A DNA stretch of 64,000 bases. It comes from CAVVST01 sp963750995. Lineage in GTDB: Bacteria; Acidobacteriota; Vicinamibacteria; Vicinamibacterales; UBA2999. The stretch's first letter is position 1, and each line of letters opens with the position of its first letter. Made by a program: the position numbers and the translations under genes. The stretch covers positions 744,001 to 808,000 of the forward strand of contig CAVVST010000005.1 in the NCBI GenBank assembly GCA_963750995.1. The letters run 5' to 3'. Positions 26,642 to 35,163 of this stretch are shown in pieces. The notes under the pieces were generated by a model that saw nothing but the letters and a program-made list of their open reading frames with translations, was not told the origin of the DNA and made no database searches.

Positions 26642-29600
26642 TCAGAACTCCACTTCCGCTGTAACCCTGAAGAAGCGCGGCGTCAGGATTGTATTGGGGC
26701 GCGGCCATGATGCGCCCGGGACGAACGCGTTGTTGTAGGTGAGGCCGGCGCTCGAGTTCAACGCGTTGTAGATGTCGAGCGCAACCATCGTGCGCGACCG
26801 CCCGTGCCGCAGAATCTTGGCCGCGCGAACGTCCAACTGGTTGATTCGATCTCCGGACATCGCGCCGGGCGCCACCAGATTCACTGTCACGTTCGGCGCG
26901 TTCCCGGACAGGTCTCGTCCGAGCGACGGTGCCACGGCCGCGTTCGGCACGGCGTAATTGGCCGCCAGCATCGTTCCGGGCTTGCTCTGGAGCGTTGCGG
27001 ACAGCTGAGCGCCGATTCCCGGCAGCTCGTATGAGGCCAGGCCCCTGAACTGCGTCTGGATGCCGAAGGCTACATGGCAGTACGGGCTGACGGGACTCAC
27101 GATGGAGCTGCCGAGCCCGGGGCCAAGCGGGCTCGCGCCCGCTGTGGTCGTCGCGAGCTCCGGCAGACGCGCCCGCACCTCGCAGTTGTCTGCCACGGTC
27201 TGTCCCGTGCTCGTCCCCCCCGTGAACGTGAAACCGCCGGCCCGCAGATTGAGCATCGCATCGAGGCCGTTGAAGTACTGATACCAGCGTCCGTACTTGC
27301 TCGAATCCGCGATGAGATTGCTCACCTGACCGGCCTTGTCAGGCGCGACATCGAACAGACCCGACACCACGTAGCCCCCGCCGCCAGGCAGGCGAGGATC
27401 CACCGGAGCCACCACGCTGAACGGCGTCAGATCCGGCGGCTGCAGCGCCAGGTTGTCGGCAACCGTAAAGCCATGGAACCAGCGCCGGCTGTACGTGAGC
27501 GTCGCCGCTGCGCGGGGGAGAATCTGACGCTGAATCGACACGTCGAGCGTCCAGTCCGACGGCCGGACGCCCCAGCCGTTGAGGACGCCTGGATCGAAAT
27601 TGTTGGTCAGCACGTGCTGTCCGAAGCTCGTGTTCGACAGCACGCCACACAGGTCGCCTCCGGTCACCCGGAGGTCCTGCGCGCTCGGGTTCAGCAGGTC
27701 GCAATCGGGCACGAAGTTGCCGTTCGCATCGGTCCATGCTCGCGTCACACCTGCCGTGCCGAGCGTTGATGTCGTCTGCGGCATCCGCAGCGTCGGATTC
27801 GTACTGGTATAGATGCCCACCCCTGTGCCCGCCCCTTCCAGGTATCGGCCAAGGTGTACTTTGAGCGCCGTCCTGCCATTGCCGAACACATCGTAGGACG
27901 CCCCCAGCCTGGGGGTGATGTCCTTGTAACTGTCCACGCCAGGCGTTTCCGGAATGATGATGGGCACCGGCAGGAATCTGGACGGGCCTTCCTGCTGCGC
28001 AGGAAACCAGCTCCGCGCGCGGTCGAACCGCACGGCAGCCTGCAGGGTCAGGCGGCCGCGCGTCCAGCGTTCCTGCGCGAAGACCGCATCCCACCCTGTG
28101 CGAGAGCGGTTCATCCACGGCGAGATCGATTGCGTCAGTTGATTCGGCACGCCGTTGTTGAACCGGTACGTCAGGTTCTGAGTGTTCGTCATCCAGACGA
28201 TGTCCTGCGTCATCAACGTGTGCTGATAGCCGACCTTCAGGCTATGTGACCCGGTCACATACGACACTGACCCCGTCCACAGGTAATTGCCGTTATACGC
28301 GTCGCTGAAGTCCTGCGAACGATAGGCCAGCCCCGGGATGTTGCCGTTGGCTGCGCACCCGCTCGCGCACTGCTCGACGACCCGAATCAGGTCGCGGGTT
28401 GGATTCGGGTTGCGCTCGAAGTTCGCGAAGCCGAAATACGTGGCGCCGAAGCCGGCTTCAACGAGCAGGCGATTCGACAGGGGGGCCGACCACGTGGCCT
28501 GCGCGACGCGCAGCGGGCGCCCGAAGACGCCGACCGCTTCAGGCGACACGCGCGGGGGATCGACACCGGCGGGAGTGGCGCCCGTGCAGGTTCGGCAGAG
28601 CGTTTGCTCATCCCAGAAAACGCTGACCTTGTTGCGCCGGGTCATCTGCCACGTGACACGCGCGCTGGCGTTCTCGAACAGGCGGTCCGAGTACGCTCTT
28701 CGGCTCGAATCGGGCGCATACGACCACTTCGCCGGGTCCCCGGCGTTGAGGTTGTAGTACACGTTCGTGCTGTCCGTCGTGCTCCCGCCACGGTGCGCGG
28801 TGGCGAAATACCACAAGCGATCCCGGGCAATCGGCCCTCCGATCGTGCCGGAGATGTCGTAGACCTTGCTGAGCGGGCTCGCCGCGACGACGCCCTGGTT
28901 CTTCAGAGCCGGTGTCAGATTGTCGGACTGGAGCTTCTCGCCTGTCCCGCTGACGAACAGAGAGCCGCGCGTGGAGTTGCCGCCGGTCTTCGGCACTATG
29001 TTCATGACGAGCCCACCCGTTTCGCTCTCGCCCAGCCCACCCGCTCCGGCGAAGGTGACCTCCTCGGTCGCGCCGGCGTCCAGCACATAGCTGGTCGGCG
29101 AATTGGATGGACTTCCGACGATGATGCCGTCGAGCGTCAGGCGCCCCTCATTGCTCCGGCCTCCATGGATGGGAAATTGCGTGGTCGTTGTGCCAGTGAC
29201 GACGTCGTTCGTGGTGGTGACCACCCCGGGGATGAGCACGACGAGCGCGTTATAGCCGCGAACGGTCGGCAGGGCCTTCACGAGTTCGCCGTGCAGTGTT
29301 GTCACGGCGGCGGCGCCGCGGACATCGACGGCAGGAGCCGCCGCCGTCACGGTGATGGTTTCCGCGAGCGAGCCGAGCGCGAGTTGAGCGTTGACGCCGG
29401 CCGTGAACGCACTCGTGATCTGCACCCCTTCCCGTACGTATGGACGGAAGCCCTCACGTGTGAAGGTGATGGTGTACACGCCCGGGCGAAGATCCTCGAT
29501 GCGGTACTGGCCGCTGCCATCCGTGACGACGGTGCGGACCTTTTCAATCAGCGAGGAGCTCTCGGCGTGGACGGCGACGTCAGGAAGTGTGGCGCCCGAC

Positions 29601-29704
29601 TCGTCATGCACAACGCCCGCAATCGCCTGTGCGAAGGCCCCGTAGGGAACGCCCGCAGCCAATGCGAGGAGAAAAGCGAACGTCCGACCGGCGCGCAGGA
29701 GCAT
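26642..29704 (-). CDS. TonB-dependent receptor with carboxypeptidase-like regulatory domain (Oar-like)
   Basis: The 1020-residue outer-membrane protein has a signal peptide (FAFLLALAAGVPYGAFAQ). An Ig-like CarboxypepD_reg domain follows (AGVVHDESGATLPDVAV, RIEDLRPGVYTITFTREGF), then a plug domain (VRGYNALVVLIPGV, GRSNEGRLTLDGI) and a long barrel. The last strand ends with a terminal aromatic (FFRVTAEVEF), as needed for BAM assembly. These Oar-like receptors are numerous in Acidobacteria, and their ligands are mostly unknown. The barrel has many cysteines in surface loops (for example CRTCTG and QCASGC), which is common in the family. It lies between a response regulator and a histidine kinase on the same strand. 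Confidence 0.92.
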   Translation of the reverse strand: MLLRAGRTFAFLLALAAGVPYGAFAQAIAGVVHDESGATLPDVAVHAESSSLIEKVRTVVTDGSGQYRIEDLRPGVYTITFTREGFRPYVREGVQITSAFTAGVNAQLALGSLAETITVTAAAPAVDVRGAAAVTTLHGELVKALPTVRGYNALVVLIPGVVTTTNDVVTGTTTTQFPIHGGRSNEGRLTLDGIIVGSPSNSPTSYVLDAGATEEVTFAGAGGLGESETGGLVMNIVPKTGGNSTRGSLFVSGTGEKLQSDNLTPALKNQGVVAASPLSKVYDISGTIGGPIARDRLWYFATAHRGGSTTDSTNVYYNLNAGDPAKWSYAPDSSRRAYSDRLFENASARVTWQMTRRNKVSVFWDEQTLCRTCTGATPAGVDPPRVSPEAVGVFGRPLRVAQATWSAPLSNRLLVEAGFGATYFGFANFERNPNPTRDLIRVVEQCASGCAANGNIPGLAYRSQDFSDAYNGNYLWTGSVSYVTGSHSLKVGYQHTLMTQDIVWMTNTQNLTYRFNNGVPNQLTQSISPWMNRSRTGWDAVFAQERWTRGRLTLQAAVRFDRARSWFPAQQEGPSRFLPVPIIIPETPGVDSYKDITPRLGASYDVFGNGRTALKVHLGRYLEGAGTGVGIYTSTNPTLRMPQTTSTLGTAGVTRAWTDANGNFVPDCDLLNPSAQDLRVTGGDLCGVLSNTSFGQHVLTNNFDPGVLNGWGVRPSDWTLDVSIQRQILPRAAATLTYSRRWFHGFTVADNLALQPPDLTPFSVVAPVDPRLPGGGGYVVSGLFDVAPDKAGQVSNLIADSSKYGRWYQYFNGLDAMLNLRAGGFTFTGGTSTGQTVADNCEVRARLPELATTTAGASPLGPGLGSSIVSPVSPYCHVAFGIQTQFRGLASYELPGIGAQLSATLQSKPGTMLAANYAVPNAAVAPSLGRDLSGNAPNVTVNLVAPGAMSGDRINQLDVRAAKILRHGRSRTMVALDIYNALNSSAGLTYNNAFVPGASWPRPNTILTPRFFRVTAEVEF

Positions 29705-29743
29705 TTGTCGTCGTCTGAAACAGCAGCCCCGAACCAGGTTCCG

Positions 29744-30139
29744 CTACACGGCGATCGCGCTCGATACGTAGGTTCCGCCGTCCACGACCGTGCGAATCGC
29801 AGCCACGAGCTCAGTCGGCGCACAGACCTTCAGAACGAATCCAGATGCGCCAGCGCGAAGTGCGTGGCGTACCACATCGGCATCCCCATAATTGGTCAAC
29901 AGGATCACTCTCACCTGCGGCAGGTGTTTCTGGATCTGCGTCATCGCGGTCAATCCATCGGTTCCTGGCATCGAGATGTCAGCCACGATCACGTCAGGTT
30001 TCAGCGTCTTCGCGGCCTCGAGCAACGCGCGACCGTCCTGAACCGTTCCGACCAACTGGAACGCCTCGGCCACGTACTCGCCGAGGGCCGCGGCGACGCT
30101 TGGATGATCGTCGGCGAGCAGGACGCGTGATGAACGCAT
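29744..30139 (-). CDS. Receiver-only response regulator
   Basis: The 131-residue protein is a single receiver domain. It has the acidic pair in VLLADDHPSV, the phospho-acceptor Asp in VIVADISMPGTDG (about residue 55), Thr in LLTNYGD and Lys in FVLKV. The sequence is of the NarL/FixJ type up to GGTYVSSAIAV, where the stop occurs. NarL proteins normally continue with a LuxR-type helix-turn-helix, and none fits in the 39 bp before the next gene. Either output is through protein contact or the DNA-binding domain was lost. The gene leads the unit with the TonB receptor and histidine kinase. Confidence 0.88.
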   Translation of the reverse strand: MRSSRVLLADDHPSVAAALGEYVAEAFQLVGTVQDGRALLEAAKTLKPDVIVADISMPGTDGLTAMTQIQKHLPQVRVILLTNYGDADVVRHALRAGASGFVLKVCAPTELVAAIRTVVDGGTYVSSAIAV

Positions 30140-30477
30140 GACTCTGTCTCCCGTAACGGAACCAGGCGAGGAGGCTCGTCCCCAAACCCAATGCCCGAAT
30201 TTTCGCGCCGTGGGCAGCGGCGCCCGATTCTGTTGCCAAGTGAACTAGTGGAGCCAGCCGGCAAAAGTTACGGGATTCCACCTGTCACAATTGACAGGCG
30301 GAAGCGTTGGTTCCCCCTATCAGGTCCCTGGAGACGTCCCCCCGACGGATGTGGCTGAGCAGGATCGGCGAGATCGCTGAGGGTTTCTTCCGGCCGCCCA
30401 CGCGCATCCTCGGGTTTCCGGGCCCGTAACTCCGAATTAACACAGCAGAAACGGTCGCGAAACGCCCGTTCGATAGC
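30140..30477. other. Divergent regulatory spacer between regulator gene and pstS
   Basis: This 338-bp stretch has no convincing gene. It must hold promoters for both sides and contains the palindrome at 30281-30298. I could not identify a consensus Pho box with the expected 11-bp phased CTGTCAT repeats. Confidence 0.5.
30281..30298. promoter_or_regulatory. Operator-like palindrome upstream of pstS
   Basis: CCTGTCA-CAAT-TGACAGG has perfect 7-bp arms around a 4-bp centre. The CTGTCA half-site equals the core half of PhoB boxes, but here it is inverted rather than direct. It lies about 180 bp before pstS and 140 bp before the divergent regulator gene, so it could control either. Confidence 0.45.
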
Positions 30478-31524
30478 GTGAACGATATGACTCACAGCAT
30501 CGTTCGGGTCGCGATGGTCGCGGCACTGACCCTCGGGGTGTACGCCTGCGGCGGCGGCACGAGCCAGCCAGCTCAGGAAGGCGGCGAGACGTCGCCCTCC
30601 CTGATTACGGTCGACGGGTCCAGCACTGTGTTCCCGATTGCCGAGGCGGTCGCCGAGGAATTCGGCAAAGCCCATCCGGACGTACGCACCCCGACCGTCG
30701 GCATCTCCGGTACCGGGGGCGGCTTTCAGAAGTTCTGTCGCGGCGAGACCGACATCAGCAACGCGTCGCGTCCGATTACGCCGGCTGAAATCGACGCGTG
30801 CCAGAAGGCGGGCGTCGAATACATCGAACTTCCGATTGCCTACGACGGCCTCGCGATTGTCGTGAACCCGAAGAACACCTGGGCAACGGCAACGACCGTC
30901 GATGAGTTGAAAACACTCTGGGCGCCCGAGGCGCAGGGCAAGATCACCCGCTGGAACCAGGTCCGAGCGTCCTGGCCAAACCGCGAGATCCGTCTGTTCG
31001 GCGCGGGCGTCGATTCCGGCACTTACGACTATTTCACCGAAGCCACCGTCGGCAAGCAGGGCGCCAGCCGCGGGGATTTCACCTCGAGCGAAGATGACAA
31101 CGTCATCGTCCAGGGCGTGGCCAGCGACGAGCTCGCGCTCGGCTTCCTGCCGCTCGCCTACGTCGAGGCGAATCGCGACAAGTTGAAGCTGGTGCCGGTT
31201 GACGACGGGAAAGGCGACAACGGGCCGGGCCCGATCGTTCCCTCGTCCCAGACGGTCCGAGACGGCACCTATCAGCCGCTGTCGCGGCCGTTGTTCGTCT
31301 ACGTGTCGCGAAAAGCGGTCGAGCGTCCCGAGATTCAGCAGTTCGTCGACATGTTCTTCACCCGGACCGACCTGGTGAAGGAAGTCGGCTATATCGAACT
31401 CACGCCGCAAATCTACGAACTTGCCCGGAAGCACTTCGCCGACAAGAAAACGGGCACCGCATTCGCCGACGGCGGCTCCCAGGTCGGCCTGACGCTCGAG
31501 CAGCTCCTCGCCAAGGAGCGATGA
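30478..31524 (+). CDS. pstS: Phosphate ABC transporter substrate-binding lipoprotein
   Basis: The protein captures phosphate for the Pst transporter. It has a lipoprotein signal peptide ending in LGVYAC, so it is probably membrane-anchored. The phosphate-binding loops ITVDGSSTVFPIAEAVAEEF, split as DGSSTVFPI and AEAVAEEF, and GISGTGGGFQKFCRGETDISNA are clear, as is GAGVDSGTYDYF. The length of 348 residues suits the PstS/SphX family. GTG at 30478 and ATG at 30487 are both possible starts. pstC follows after an 85-bp repeat-rich gap, so pstS may be expressed in excess of the downstream genes. Confidence 0.93.
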   Translation: MNDMTHSIVRVAMVAALTLGVYACGGGTSQPAQEGGETSPSLITVDGSSTVFPIAEAVAEEFGKAHPDVRTPTVGISGTGGGFQKFCRGETDISNASRPITPAEIDACQKAGVEYIELPIAYDGLAIVVNPKNTWATATTVDELKTLWAPEAQGKITRWNQVRASWPNREIRLFGAGVDSGTYDYFTEATVGKQGASRGDFTSSEDDNVIVQGVASDELALGFLPLAYVEANRDKLKLVPVDDGKGDNGPGPIVPSSQTVRDGTYQPLSRPLFVYVSRKAVERPEIQQFVDMFFTRTDLVKEVGYIELTPQIYELARKHFADKKTGTAFADGGSQVGLTLEQLLAKER

Positions 31525-31609
31525 CCCTTCGGCAAGCTCAGGGTCATCCCGACCGTTCGACGCGCTCAGGGTCGCCCCGAGTCCTGTCGAGGGGCGAGCG
31601 GGTCGAGGG
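31525..31609. repeat. CTCAGGGTC-type repeats between pstS and pstC
   Basis: Two related words, CCTTCGGCAAGCTCAGGGTC and CGTTCGACGCGCTCAGGGTC, stand in tandem after the pstS stop. GAGGGGCGAGCGGGTCGAGGG follows and leads into the pstC ATG. CTTCGACAAGCTCAGG-like sequences are a widespread type of dispersed bacterial repeat. The final GTCGAGGG also serves as the apparent ribosome-binding site of pstC. The array may attenuate or process the mRNA. Confidence 0.6.
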
Positions 31610-32485
31610 ATGAAGCCGTTCGAGCGTGTGATTGAGTGGGCGCTGCTGCTGTGCGCCCTGCTCTCCATTGGTACGACGGCCGGCATCATCATCATCCTGG
31701 CCGTCGAAACGCTCGCCTTCCTGCGCGAAGTTCCCCTCACCGACTTTCTGTTCGGCGTCGAATGGACACCGCTCTTCGCCACGCCCAGATTTGGCGTGCT
31801 GCCGCTGGTCGCCGGGACCATCCTGGTGTCGGCGATCGCCATGGCCGTGGCGCTGCCGATGGGACTGCTGAGCGCCATCTACCTGAGCGAATACGCTCCG
31901 CTGACCGTGCGCCGGGTGATCAAGCCGATCCTGGAGATCCTGGCTGGCGTCCCGACGGTCGTGTACGGCTACTTCGCGCTACTGTTCGTCACGCCGATCC
32001 TGCAGCGCTTCATCCCGGGCCTGGCCGGGTTCAACGCGCTCGGTCCCGGCATCGTCATGGGCATCATGATCCTGCCGCTGGTGTCCTCGCTTGCTGAAGA
32101 CGCCATGCAGGGCGTGCCGCGCGGCCTTCGCGAGGGGGCCTACGCGCTCGGCGCGACGCGCATGCAGACCAGCTTGAGCGTGGTCCTGCCGGCGGCCTTC
32201 TCCGGCATCACCGCCGCATTCATCCTGGCGGCGTCGAGGGCGATCGGCGAAACAATGATCGTGGCGATAGCCGCCGGTCAGCAGCCCCGCCTGACGGCCA
32301 ATCCGCTGGTGCCGGTTGAAACGATGACGGCGTACATCGTCCAGGTCAGCCTCGGCGACACGCCCCAGGGCACCCTCGAGTACCGGACGATCTTCGCGGT
32401 CGGCATGCTGCTCTTCCTCGGGACCTTTGCCCTCAACCTTGTGAGCGCGTGGCTCCGCGAGCGGTATCGGGAGGAGTACGCGTGA
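31610..32485 (+). CDS. pstC: Phosphate ABC transporter permease PstC
   Basis: This 291-residue inner-membrane permease has about six transmembrane segments, beginning WALLLCALLSIGTTAGIIIIL. The EAA loop, which docks on PstB, reads GLREGAYALGATRMQTSLSVVLP. The characteristic permease blocks MGLLSAIYLSEYAP, GVPTVVYGYFALLFVTP and ASRAIGETMIVAIAAGQ are present. Its stop overlaps the pstA start (GTGA). Confidence 0.95.
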   Translation: MKPFERVIEWALLLCALLSIGTTAGIIIILAVETLAFLREVPLTDFLFGVEWTPLFATPRFGVLPLVAGTILVSAIAMAVALPMGLLSAIYLSEYAPLTVRRVIKPILEILAGVPTVVYGYFALLFVTPILQRFIPGLAGFNALGPGIVMGIMILPLVSSLAEDAMQGVPRGLREGAYALGATRMQTSLSVVLPAAFSGITAAFILAASRAIGETMIVAIAAGQQPRLTANPLVPVETMTAYIVQVSLGDTPQGTLEYRTIFAVGMLLFLGTFALNLVSAWLRERYREEYA

Positions 32486-33324
32486 CGCGCCGGCTGCTCG
32501 ATTTGGGATTCCAGGCGCTGGCGCTCCTCATTCTCGTGCTGGCGCTCGGCTCGCTGGCGGCGCTGATTGCCGACGTCTGGTCCGACGGCGCGAGCCGCCT
32601 GTCGTGGGAGTTCCTCACCGGTTTTCCGTCTCGCCGGGCGGAGGACGCGGGCATCTTTCACGCGCTCTCCGGCAGCATCTTCGTCATCCTGGTCACGGGC
32701 GCGCTCGCTGTGCCGGTCGGCGTGGCCTCGGCGATCTACCTCGAGGAGTACGGCCGCCGCAATTTCGTGGCGCGGGTCATCGAGATCAACATCACCAACC
32801 TCGCCGCGGTGCCGTCGATCATCTACGGGCTGCTCGGACTCGGGCTGTTCGTCCGGGCGATGGGCATGGGCCGCAGCGTGATGGCGGGCGCCTCGACGCT
32901 CGCCCTGCTGGTGCTGCCGGTGGTGATCCTGGCCACGCGAGAAGCGCTCCGCGCCGTTCCCCCGTCTATTCGCGAGGGGTCGTATGCGCTGGGGGCGACG
33001 AAGTGGCAGACGATCTGGTACCAGGTGCTCCCGATTGCGCTTCCGGGTATCCTGACGGGCATGATCCTGGCGCTGTCGCGCGCGATCGGCGAGACCGCGC
33101 CGCTCATTTCGATCGGCGCGCTGACGTTCGTGGCGTTCGCGCCCGACAGCATCTGGTCACCGTTCACGGTGCTGCCGATTCAGATCTTCAACTGGGTCTC
33201 GCGGCCACAGGTGGACTTCCAGGCGAATGCGGCGGCCGGCATCCTCGTGCTGCTCGCGCTGCTCCTCACCATGAACGCGACGGCCATCTGGCTGCGCGAC
33301 CGCTACCAGAAGAAGTTGTCATGA
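32482..33324 (+). CDS. pstA: Phosphate ABC transporter permease PstA
   Basis: This is the second permease of the Pst complex, with 280 residues. It has an N-terminal membrane helix (ALALLILVLALGSLAALIA), then VASAIYLEEYGRRN, AVPSIIYGLLGLGLFV and the EAA loop SIREGSYALGATKWQTIWYQVLP. The block RAIGETAPLISIGAL is typical of PstA. I start at GTG 32482, which overlaps the pstC stop, because the longer frame from 32449 would extend back into pstC. Confidence 0.95.
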   Translation: MTRRLLDLGFQALALLILVLALGSLAALIADVWSDGASRLSWEFLTGFPSRRAEDAGIFHALSGSIFVILVTGALAVPVGVASAIYLEEYGRRNFVARVIEINITNLAAVPSIIYGLLGLGLFVRAMGMGRSVMAGASTLALLVLPVVILATREALRAVPPSIREGSYALGATKWQTIWYQVLPIALPGILTGMILALSRAIGETAPLISIGALTFVAFAPDSIWSPFTVLPIQIFNWVSRPQVDFQANAAAGILVLLALLLTMNATAIWLRDRYQKKLS

Positions 33325-34158
33325 GCGAAGCGACGATCGTCCCACCGTCGCTGGCCCAGGTGGCCACGCGCGCCAAGGATCAGCAGCCGGTCGGCGATCG
33401 GCCGCCGAAGATCCAGTCGGAACGGCTGAACTTCTTTTACGCCGAGACCCCGGCGCTCGCCGACATCTCGATCGCCATTCACCCCAACATCGTCACCGCC
33501 TTCATCGGCCCGTCCGGCTGCGGCAAGAGCACCTTCCTGCGGACGCTCAACCGGATGAACGACATCATTCCCGGCACCCGCGTCGAGGGGAAGGTGCTGA
33601 TCGACGAGTCGGACATCTACGGTCCGGGCGTCGACGTCGTCGCGCTGCGGCGGCGGGTGGGGATGGTGTTCCAGAAGTCGAACCCGTTCCCGAAGTCGAT
33701 CTTCGACAACATCGCCTACGGGCTCCGGATCAACGGCATGGCCGGGAGCCGCGCCGACCTGACGGCGCGCGTCGAGGAGAGCCTGCGGCAGGCGGCGCTC
33801 TGGGACGAAGTGAAGGATCGGCTGGAAGCCTCGGCGCTGGCGTTGTCGGGCGGCCAGCAGCAGCGGCTCTGCATTGCGCGGGCGCTGGCGGTGCGGCCCG
33901 ACATCCTGCTGATGGACGAGCCGGCCTCGGCGCTCGATCCGATCGCCACCCAGCGCATCGAGGAACTGGTATACGACTTGAAGAAGACGTACACGATCGT
34001 CATCGTGACGCACAACATGCAGCAGGCGGCGCGCGTCTCCGACTACACCGCCTTTTTCTGGCTCGGCCGCCTGGTTGAGTACCGATCGGACCGATAAGAT
34101 GTTCACCAACCCGGCCGAGAAGCTCACTGAAGACTACGTAACTGGGCGATTCGGATAA
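33321..34158 (+). pseudogene. pstB: Phosphate ABC transporter ATPase PstB, frame broken near 34.09 kb
   Basis: The ATPase powers phosphate import. It has Walker A GPSGCGKST, the Q-loop in VGMVFQKSNPFP, signature LSGGQQQRL, Walker B ILLMDEPASALDP and the switch histidine in IVTHNMQQA. The first frame stops at 34097 after VEYRSDR. The expected PstB C-terminus (MFTNPAEKLTEDYVTGRFG) follows at once in the next frame and ends at 34158. One extra base, most simply the T in CGATAAG at about 34094, creates the stop. Only the last 20 or so residues are affected. The ATG overlaps pstA. Confidence 0.92.
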
Positions 34159-34161
34159 GTC

Positions 34162-34849
34162 ATGGAACGAGCCGTACCGACACTTCCAGGAGGAGCTCGA
34201 AGCGCTCCAGGCGCGGCTGCTCGAGATGGGCGGCCTGGCCGAGGAGCGGGTGCGCGCGGCCGTGAGCGGGCTGGTCGCGCGGGACACGACGCTCATCGAC
34301 AAGGTGATGCGCGGAGACGAGCCGGTCAACGAGCTCCACATCGAAATCGACAACCGCTGCTTCACGTTGCTGGCGCTCTACCAGCCGATGGCCACCGACC
34401 TGCGGTCGATCGTCGCCGCCGTGAAGATCAACACCGATCTCGAACGGGTCGGCGACCTGGCGGTCAACATCGCCGAGGCGGCGCGCCGTTACACGAACCA
34501 CCCGCCGGTGAAGAAGCTGGTGGACATCCCGCAGATGGGCGACATCGCCCAGGCCATGCTGCGCGATGCACTGGATTCGTTCGTCCGGCGCGACACGCGG
34601 CTCGCGCACCAGGTGCTCAACGAGGACGACCGCCTCGACAGCCTGAAAACGCAGGTGTTCCGCGAGCTCCTGACCTATATGCTGGATGACCCGACGACGG
34701 TCGAACCGGCGCTCGACTTGATCCTCGTGTCCCGGCATCTCGAGCGAATTGGCGACCACGCCACCAACATCGCCGAAGACGTGATCTTCATGGTCTCGGC
34801 ACGGGACGTCCGGCACCACCCGCCCGCCGAAATCAGCCGGGAACACTAG
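34162..34849 (+). pseudogene. phoU: Phosphate uptake regulator PhoU, N-terminus out of frame
   Basis: PhoU restrains the Pst transporter and Pho signalling when phosphate is plentiful. The protein is a double three-helix bundle with the metal-binding motifs DLERVGDLAVNIAE and HLERIGDHATNIAEDVI. The continuous frame only opens with a usable start at 34226 (MGGLAEERV), which would cut off the first helix. The missing helix is present upstream as PYRHFQEELEALQARLLE, with no start codon in that frame. An ATG at 34162 encodes ME-R in the adjacent frame. Removing one base at about 34168-34174 would give MERPYRHFQEEL, a normal PhoU beginning. I therefore place the start at 34162. Confidence 0.88.
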
Positions 34850-34866
34850 CGATTTATGAACCTGAT

Positions 34867-34953
34867 TTTGTGATTTGCGATTGGCGGTGTCCGACTCCGA
34901 CTGGCCAGCGCAAACCGCCTGAAAATCGCAAATCATCAATCGCAAATCACAAA
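34867..34953. repeat. Long inverted repeat upstream of yacG
   Basis: TTTGTGATTTGCGATT (34867-34882) and its exact complement (34938-34953) form a 16-bp stem. It is extended inwards by GGCGGT (34883-34888) and ACCGCC (34914-34919). Another copy of the AATCGCAAATCA word lies at 34924-34935. The structure ends 6 nt before the yacG start. Confidence 0.75.
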
Positions 34954-34959
34954 TTGATT

Positions 34960-35148
34960 ATGATTAGTCGGATGGGCGAGGCGCGCCTGTGCGTCCTGTG
35001 CCGGCGGCATCCCGTGGACGAGCGCTGGCGGCCGTTCTGCAGCGAGCGCTGCCGCAATGCAGATCTGGCGCGATGGGCCGACGGGCGATACCGAGTGGCC
35101 GGCGAACCGGTGCCCCAGACAGACAGCAGCGACGACCCGGAATCTTAG
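34960..35148 (+). CDS. yacG: YacG-type zinc-binding protein (DNA gyrase inhibitor family)
   Basis: This 62-residue protein has the four-cysteine knuckle CVLCRRHPVDERWRPFCSERC, followed by RNADLARWADGRYRV, which is the YacG signature. In Escherichia coli YacG binds zinc and inhibits DNA gyrase through GyrB. I choose ATG 34960 (MISRMGEA), but the internal ATG at 34972 is equally possible. The open frame continues upstream into the inverted repeat and is not coding there. Confidence 0.85.
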   Translation: MISRMGEARLCVLCRRHPVDERWRPFCSERCRNADLARWADGRYRVAGEPVPQTDSSDDPES

Positions 35149-35163
35149 AGAACCTCTCCAACT

